Part shown: in pieces, positions 6,527-10,664 of the stretch
How positions within the stretch are numbered: position 1 is the stretch's first letter
Layout: every line of letters begins with the position of its first letter
Assembly: GCA_017626655.1 (NCBI GenBank)
Contig: JAGAIH010000068.1
Location: 1-10,664 of the forward strand
Length of the DNA: 10,664 nt
Reading direction: 5' to 3'
Origin: Clostridia bacterium
Lineage (GTDB): Bacteria; Bacillota_A; Clostridia; Oscillospirales; CAG-272
Notes under the pieces: model-generated
Told to the model about the DNA's origin: nothing
Databases searched by the model: none
What the model saw: the letters and a program-made list of their open reading frames with translations, nothing else
Position numbers and translations under genes: made by a program

Positions 6527-6579
6527 GGGCACACTTATCTCGTCATGAGCATAAGTGTGCCCTTATCTATTTTGATCTT
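6527..6579 (+). terminator. Rho-independent terminator or attenuator before purE
   Basis: GGGCACACTTAT (6527-6538) pairs perfectly over 12 bp with ATAAGTGTGCCC (6551-6562). CTC/GAG pairs tighten the loop, and the U-rich tail TTATCTATTTTGATCTT (6563-6579) follows. It stands 6 bp before the purE ribosome binding site and has no obvious promoter after it, so purE must be read through it. It may end the 6S transcript with partial read-through, or act as a regulated attenuator. Its 5' arm overlaps a competing pairing, GCCCATAC (6498-6505) with GTCTGGGC (6523-6530; one mismatch), that could serve as an antiterminator. Confidence 0.75.
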
Positions 6580-6599
6580 ACTATGGAGGTAACCCGTTC

Positions 6600-7094
6600 A
6601 TGAAAAAAGTCGGAATCATCATGGGAAGTGACAGCGATCTTCCTATCGTCCGCAAGGCTATGGACACCCTGACCGCCTTTGGCGTACCCTTCGAGGTACA
6701 TATCTATTCGGCTCACCGAACCCCCGACGAGGCGGGCGTGTTTGCCGCGAGAGCCAGAGAGGACGGTTTCGGTGTCCTTATTTGCGCCGCGGGCATGGCC
6801 GCTCACCTGGCCGGCGCCATCGCCGCCCGCACCAGCCTTCCCGTTATCGGTATTCCCTGTAAGTCCACCAATCTTGACGGCATGGACGCTCTGCTCTCCA
6901 CCGTCCAGATGCCCACGGGCGTGCCCGTAGCCACCGTAGCCATCAACGGAGCCGCCAACGCCGCTCTCCTGGCCATCCAGATCCTCGGTGTTTCTGATCC
7001 CGACCTCGCCGCCAAACTGGACGAGAAGAAGGCCAAGGACGCCGCCGCCGTGCTGGCTAAGGACAAGGCTCTGCAGGACGAGCTGAACGGTTGA
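6600..7094 (+). CDS. purE: N5-carboxyaminoimidazole ribonucleotide mutase
   Basis: A 164-residue class I PurE, which moves the carboxyl group of N5-CAIR to carbon 4 of the imidazole ring in de novo purine synthesis; it works with PurK and forms octamers in known members. Motifs in order: [10 protein letters not shown] (6-15), the catalytic-site YSAHRTP (36-42, with H39 equivalent to the catalytic histidine), [11 protein letters not shown] (62-72), GIPC (84-87), [12 protein letters not shown] (94-105), GVPVATVAI (107-115) and NAALLA (120-125). Length is typical, with a lysine/alanine-rich helical C-terminus. Start: ATG with GGAGG at 6585-6589. The transcript must pass the hairpin at 6527-6562. 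The next gene, a purF-like amidophosphoribosyltransferase, follows after 136 bp containing palindromic repeats. Confidence 0.96.
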   Translation: MKKVGIIMGSDSDLPIVRKAMDTLTAFGVPFEVHIYSAHRTPDEAGVFAARAREDGFGVLICAAGMAAHLAGAIAARTSLPVIGIPCKSTNLDGMDALLSTVQMPTGVPVATVAINGAANAALLAIQILGVSDPDLAAKLDEKKAKDAAAVLAKDKALQDELNG

Positions 7095-7101
7095 TTCTAC
7101 G

Positions 7102-7135
7102 GACGGTTTAGCGGACCGTCGGGGACGCCGGTCCC
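7102..7135 (+). repeat. Two adjacent small hairpins after purE
   Basis: GACGGT (7102-7107) pairs with ACCGTC (7115-7120), and immediately after it GGGAC (7122-7126) pairs with GTCCC (7131-7135) around GCCG. The second hairpin is followed by CTACA, the same type of ending (CCCTAC) as the 27-bp palindromes, so it may be a related intergenic repeat. There is no T-run, so a terminator role is weak. Confidence 0.4.
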
Positions 7136-7153
7136 TACAAACGGTTGAGTTTT

Positions 7154-7180
7154 AGGAGCGACGAGGGCGTCGCTCCCTAC
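7154..7180 (+). repeat. 27-bp palindromic intergenic repeat, copy C
   Basis: This is an exact reverse complement of the copy at 2736-2762 and 26/27 identical to 2805-2831, found over 4 kb away between purE and the purF-like gene. It has the same GGAGCGAC/GTCGCTCC stem. A bulged base lets flanking TA/TA pairs extend the stem here. It supports the view that this is a dispersed element of the genome. Confidence 0.8.
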
Positions 7181-7230
7181 GGAATTACATTGATCGCATT
7201 CCCAACGCACATACCAAGGAGAAAAATATT

Positions 7231-8658
7231 ATGGGTGGATTCTTCGGCATCACCTCCACAAAGGATTGCTTGCTTGACGTCTTTTTCGGCACCGACTACC
7301 ATTCCCATCTCGGCACCGCCCGAGGGGGACTCGCGGCCTACGACCCCGAGATCGGGCTCCAGAGAAAGATCCACAGCATCACAAACGCCCCCTTCCGTAC
7401 CAAGTTCGAGACCATCTTCGACGAGATGAAGGGCATCGCGGCCATCGGTTGCATCAGCGACACCGATCCTCAGCCCATGCTCATCCGCTCCAACCACGGT
7501 ACCTACGCCATCTGCACCATCGGCATCATCAACAACGCCGAGGCGCTCATCGACCAGTACCTGTCCTTCAGCCACGGACACTTCGACGCCATGACGGGCG
7601 GAAGAGTCAACACCGTGGAGCTGGTGGCGGCCCTGATCGACCAGAAATCCAGCTTCGGTGAGGGCATCAAGTTTGCCCAGTCGGTCATTGACGGCACCTG
7701 TTCCATCCTCATCCTCAAGGAGAACGGCCACCTCATCGCCGCCCGCGACAAGGTGGGACGCATCCCCGTCATCATCGGCAAGGGCGAGGACGGCTACAGC
7801 GTCACCTTTGAGTCCTTCGCCTCCCTCAAGCTGGGCTATGAGATGGCCCGCGAGCTGGGCCCGGGCGAGATCGTGGAGCTGTCCCCCGAGGACGGCATCC
7901 GCCAGCTCAACCCTCCCGGCAAGGAGATGAAGATGTGCGCCTTTTTGTGGTCCTACTACGGCTACCCCACCTCCAACTACGAGGGGGTCAACGTGGAGGC
8001 CATGCGCTACCGCAACGGCGAGATCTTGGCGGAGCATGACATGGAGGTGGGCAACGCCCCCGACCTGGACTACGTCAGCGGCGTGCCGGATTCGGGTACC
8101 CCCCACGCCATCGGCTACGCCAACCGCTCCACCTTCCCCTTCGCCCGCCCCTACATCAAGTACACCCCCACCTGGTCGAGAAGCTTCACCCCCCAGAAGC
8201 AGTCCGACCGCGCCAAGGTGGCCCGCATGAAGCAGGTGCCCATCCATGAGCTGATCGAGGGCAAGAAGCTCCTCTTCGTGGACGACTCCATCGTCCGCGG
8301 CACCCAGCTCAAGGAGACGGTGGACTTCCTCTACTCCAACGGCGCCAAGGAAGTGCATATGCGCTCCGCCTGCCCCCCCATCATGTACGGCTGTAAGTAC
8401 CTCAACTTCTCCCGCTCCACCAGCGACCTGGAGCTGATTACCCGCCGCACCATCCTGGAGCTGGAGGGTACCGAGGGCTTCGACCACATCGACGAGTACA
8501 GCGACGGCACCACCGAGCGCGGCAAGGCCCTCCGCAAGAGCATCTGCGCCAAGTTCGGGTTTGCCTCCCTGGAGTTCCAGTCCCTGGGCGGCGTCATCAA
8601 GTCCATCGGTCTGCCTCCCGATAAGCTCTGCACCTACTGCTGGAACGGAAAAGAATAA
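7231..8658 (+). CDS. purF: Amidophosphoribosyltransferase-like protein lacking the glutaminase cysteine
   Basis: A 475-residue homologue of PurF, which makes phosphoribosylamine from PRPP, the first step of purine synthesis. The N-terminal half resembles a class II glutamine amidotransferase domain (TDYHSHLGTARGG 21-33; GCISDTDPQPML 73-84; TYAICTIGIINN 91-102). The C-terminal phosphoribosyltransferase domain has the PRPP loop FVDDSIVRGTQ (349-359). Cysteines at C236, C388 and C467/C470 (LCTYC) lie where Fe-S ligands sit in the Bacillus-type enzyme. The protein begins MGGFFGI: the cysteine that should follow the initiator methionine, the glutaminase nucleophile, is replaced by glycine, and no alternative start supplies it. 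It may use free ammonia or be a divergent paralogue. Start: AAGGAG (7216-7221), 9-bp spacing. The neighbouring purE supports a purine role. Confidence 0.88.
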   Translation: MGGFFGITSTKDCLLDVFFGTDYHSHLGTARGGLAAYDPEIGLQRKIHSITNAPFRTKFETIFDEMKGIAAIGCISDTDPQPMLIRSNHGTYAICTIGIINNAEALIDQYLSFSHGHFDAMTGGRVNTVELVAALIDQKSSFGEGIKFAQSVIDGTCSILILKENGHLIAARDKVGRIPVIIGKGEDGYSVTFESFASLKLGYEMARELGPGEIVELSPEDGIRQLNPPGKEMKMCAFLWSYYGYPTSNYEGVNVEAMRYRNGEILAEHDMEVGNAPDLDYVSGVPDSGTPHAIGYANRSTFPFARPYIKYTPTWSRSFTPQKQSDRAKVARMKQVPIHELIEGKKLLFVDDSIVRGTQLKETVDFLYSNGAKEVHMRSACPPIMYGCKYLNFSRSTSDLELITRRTILELEGTEGFDHIDEYSDGTTERGKALRKSICAKFGFASLEFQSLGGVIKSIGLPPDKLCTYCWNGKE

Positions 8659-8670
8659 ACGGAAAAGAAT
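8644..8670 (+). repeat. 13-bp direct repeat across the purF-like stop codon
   Basis: AACGGAAAAGAAT occurs at 8644-8656 and again at 8658-8670, with a 14-bp period. The TAA stop (8656-8658) lies at the junction. It looks like a small tandem duplication of the gene's last codons. Confidence 0.6.
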
Positions 8671-8703
8671 CATTCATACGGAATATCCCCGCCTCGATTT
8701 GGA

Positions 8704-8724
8704 CGGGCTTGCTCGCAACGCCCG
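8704..8724 (+). terminator. Possible weak hairpin between the purF-like gene and the rhamnosidase
   Basis: CGGGC (8704-8708) pairs with GCCCG (8720-8724), extended by TTG/CAA (8709-8711 with 8716-8718) across one bulged C and a CTCG loop. The downstream sequence CCTTGTGA has only a poor U-tract. It might end the purine transcript or simply lie in the leader of the next gene. Confidence 0.3.
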
Positions 8725-8747
8725 CCTTGTGACCGAAAGGAGTATCC

Positions 8748-10664
8748 ATGAACCGATCGCGCGCCCTTTGCCGACGCTTTTGCAGTCTTCTTCTGAGCAT
8801 TCTTCTGCTTTCAACCACCGCCGCCGTGTGTGTCCCCGCCTCCGCCGAGGAGGGTGAAGGGATCGCGGTAAAGCTCTTCCAGTCCACCTCCCATTACGAT
8901 ATGGGCCTGGATCGGCATAACGTCCGCCTGGGCTGGAGCATCACCGCCGATTACCGCGGGATGTATCAGGCCGCCTACCATATCGTGGTGGCAGACGAGG
9001 AGGGAGAGACCGCCTGGGACAGCGGCTGGGTGGAAAGTAATACCCAAGTGGGTATCCTTGTCCCCAACCTCAGGCCCGAGACGGTCTATACCGCCCGTGT
9101 TCAAGTGAGAGATCAGGCGGGGAAGGAATCCCCCTTCAGCGAGGACTTTGTCTTTGAGACCGCCCCCGACGGGCTGGAGAGCGAGTGGTTGGGTTCCAAT
9201 CGCCTGCTCCGCACCACCTTTACGCTGGATCAGCCTCTTTCCAACGTCAAGCGCGCCCGTTGCTATATGTCCTCCTCGGGCATCATCGAGGTGCGGCTCA
9301 ACGGAGCCAAGGTAGGGGACCTCATCTGGAACCCCAAAAAGTCGGTAGCCGATAAGGTGACCTACTACAATACCTTCGATATCACCGCCATGCTCCGCGA
9401 GGGCAAGAACGCCGTGGGTGCCTACACGGGCAACGAGGCCATGGGCGGCTGCTCCCTGAACGGTATGCTCCGCATCTACTACAAGGACGGCTCGGTCCAG
9501 ACCGTCTCCACGGGGGAGGGCTGGAAGACCTCGGGTAGCTCCGAGATCACCCGCGCCAACATCGCCCAGGGCGAGGACATTGACGCCCGCAAGCTGACGG
9601 CGTGGGATACCCCCGATTACAAGGAGGACGGCACCTGGTCCGCCGCCCCCGTCAAGGCGGGGCTGAAGTCGGTGAACGGCGAGGTGACCATCCCCGATAA
9701 TTTCGGCACCATCACCACCTATGATACCTTCAGCGGGGACTACTCCATCGAGCTGACCGTGACCGTCAACCAAACCGTCAGCGGCTTCATGTTCGGCGTG
9801 ACCTCGGGCGAGTCCAGCCCCTGTATGTGGCAGGTCAGCGACGGCACCCTCCGCATCCACTACCCCGGCTGGTCTCAGATCGAGACCCCCGCCATCCCCG
9901 TGAGGAACGGCACCAAGACCACCATGAGGCTGGATATCCAAGGCAACACCGTCACCACCTACGTCGACGGCCAAAGGATCCACACCGCCACCGTCCCCGC
10001 CGGGGAGACCCGGGGTGCCTTGGGAATCCGCACCGCCCTCCACGAGGTGGCCACCTACGACCGCCTGGCGGTCATTCAGAACGGCAAGGTCATCTGGGAG
10101 GATGACTTCGATTCCGCCGATCCCGAAAAGTGGACCTTCCCCGGTATCCCCACACCCAAGCCTGCCATCTCGGGCACTACGGTCATTGAGGAATACAAGC
10201 CCGTAGCGGTCAAGGAGATCCAAAAGAACGGCAAGACCTCCTACGTGCTGGACTACGGACAGAATATGCAGGGCTTCGTCCGTCTGGACACCAAGGGTAC
10301 GGCAGGCGTGAGTTACCTCATCGAATATTCCGAGCTGGTGGAGGAAAACGGCGATATCCGCCCCGTCACCACCGCCCATTGTCCCACCTCCACCTACACC
10401 CTGTCGGGCGGGGAGGATCACTTCTACCCCCGCTTCTTCTACACGGGCTTCCGCTACATCAAGGTGACCCCCTCGGACGGCTCGGCCATCGACCCCAACG
10501 ACTTCACCGCCTGCTTCGCCTCCGACGATCTGGATCAGACCGGCTTCTTCGAGTCCTCCAATGAGCGGCTGAATACGGTCTTCAAGCTCTACCTCATGTC
10601 CCAGCGCTCCAACCTCATGGGCAACTACACCGACTGCCCCCAGAGAGAGAAGAACGGCTGGCTG
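8748..10664 (+). CDS. Secreted GH78-type alpha-L-rhamnosidase (partial, 3' end missing)
   Basis: The frame is open from ATG 8748 (AAAGGAG at 8736-8742) to the window end, 639 residues with no stop. Residues 1-33 form a type I signal peptide ending ASA|EE, so it is exported. An Fn3-like domain (about 40-143) has the usual GH78 pattern, including WDSGWVES. A beta-sandwich of the rhamnosidase N-terminal type (about 145-265) follows. About 312-465 is a further sandwich-type domain with a DGQRIH strand and WEDDFDSADPEKW, apparently inserted. YVLDYGQNMQGFV (499-511) begins the next rhamnosidase domain. The sequence ends in YTDCPQREKNGWL (627-639), the start of the GH78 catalytic barrel motif DCPQRxExxGW; D629 and E634 match conserved acidic residues. 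It should release terminal L-rhamnose from plant or microbial glycans. The remaining barrel and the catalytic base lie beyond the window. Confidence 0.88.
   Translation, partial: MNRSRALCRRFCSLLLSILLLSTTAAVCVPASAEEGEGIAVKLFQSTSHYDMGLDRHNVRLGWSITADYRGMYQAAYHIVVADEEGETAWDSGWVESNTQVGILVPNLRPETVYTARVQVRDQAGKESPFSEDFVFETAPDGLESEWLGSNRLLRTTFTLDQPLSNVKRARCYMSSSGIIEVRLNGAKVGDLIWNPKKSVADKVTYYNTFDITAMLREGKNAVGAYTGNEAMGGCSLNGMLRIYYKDGSVQTVSTGEGWKTSGSSEITRANIAQGEDIDARKLTAWDTPDYKEDGTWSAAPVKAGLKSVNGEVTIPDNFGTITTYDTFSGDYSIELTVTVNQTVSGFMFGVTSGESSPCMWQVSDGTLRIHYPGWSQIETPAIPVRNGTKTTMRLDIQGNTVTTYVDGQRIHTATVPAGETRGALGIRTALHEVATYDRLAVIQNGKVIWEDDFDSADPEKWTFPGIPTPKPAISGTTVIEEYKPVAVKEIQKNGKTSYVLDYGQNMQGFVRLDTKGTAGVSYLIEYSELVEENGDIRPVTTAHCPTSTYTLSGGEDHFYPRFFYTGFRYIKVTPSDGSAIDPNDFTACFASDDLDQTGFFESSNERLNTVFKLYLMSQRSNLMGNYTDCPQREKNGWL

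Noticed and set aside
6389..6531. A complete ZTP riboswitch using GACTGACG (6389-6396) as its first conserved element
   Set aside because: The element is paired inside the 6S-like rod, the required P1 strand does not pair with the bases after GGGAGCG, and the distance is too long for the usual P2. Only the 3' similarity is kept, as a tentative finding.
6382..6603. Small + strand open frame of 73 codons before purE
   Set aside because: It lies within the 3' half of the 6S-like RNA and the terminator, lacks a ribosome binding site and has no plausible protein features.
7177..8673. Minus-strand open frame of 498 codons opposite the purF-like gene
   Set aside because: It is fully antisense to a clear PurF homologue and the translation is compositionally biased with no recognisable motif.
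8811..10421. Minus-strand open frame of 536 codons opposite the rhamnosidase
   Set aside because: It is a shadow of the GH78-type frame, which is open over 639 codons with a signal peptide and known domains.

Overview
The window looks like a chromosomal segment of a GC-rich member of the Bacillota, class Clostridia (probably a gut Oscillospirales-type bacterium). The signs are strong AGGAG-type ribosome binding sites, a near-consensus sigma-A promoter, three lipoprotein signal peptides, a PurF variant starting MGGFFG, and secreted or cytoplasmic glycan hydrolases beside amino-acid and purine genes. The organism is inferred from these traits, not from any database match. All convincing genes lie on the + strand.

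Layout. Positions 1-2677 hold an arginine block: the 3' end of argG, a GH29-type alpha-L-fucosidase placed between arginine genes, then argF. A hairpin terminator follows argF, then a pair of inverted palindromic repeats (2736-2831). Positions 2848-3666 encode dapF, which makes meso-diaminopimelate for lysine and peptidoglycan. Positions 3750-6128 hold three closely packed genes for predicted lipoproteins. The second and third share an ungapped 181-residue C-terminal domain of unrecognised function, about 81% identical by hand count, with stretches of perfect DNA identity.

Positions 6219-6599 are a non-coding regulatory region. A TTGACA-N17-TATACT promoter with an extended -10 drives a transcript that folds into a rod-like hairpin of about 215 nt with a central bubble and a small hairpin on the 3' side of that bubble. 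This is the architecture of 6S RNA, the RNA that binds the housekeeping RNA polymerase. A strong terminator-like hairpin (6527-6562) then stands just before the purE ribosome binding site, so purE transcription probably depends on read-through or attenuation.

Positions 6600-8658 hold purine genes: purE, then a purF-like amidophosphoribosyltransferase that lacks the N-terminal catalytic cysteine of the glutaminase domain. A further palindromic repeat, identical to the one after argF, lies between them. From 8748 to the end is the start of a secreted GH78-type alpha-L-rhamnosidase with an extra sandwich-type domain inserted before the catalytic domain; it runs off the window.

The most noteworthy points are the 6S-like RNA coupled to purE through a possible attenuator, the cysteine-less PurF, the recently duplicated or homogenised lipoprotein domain, and the fucosidase inside an arginine operon.
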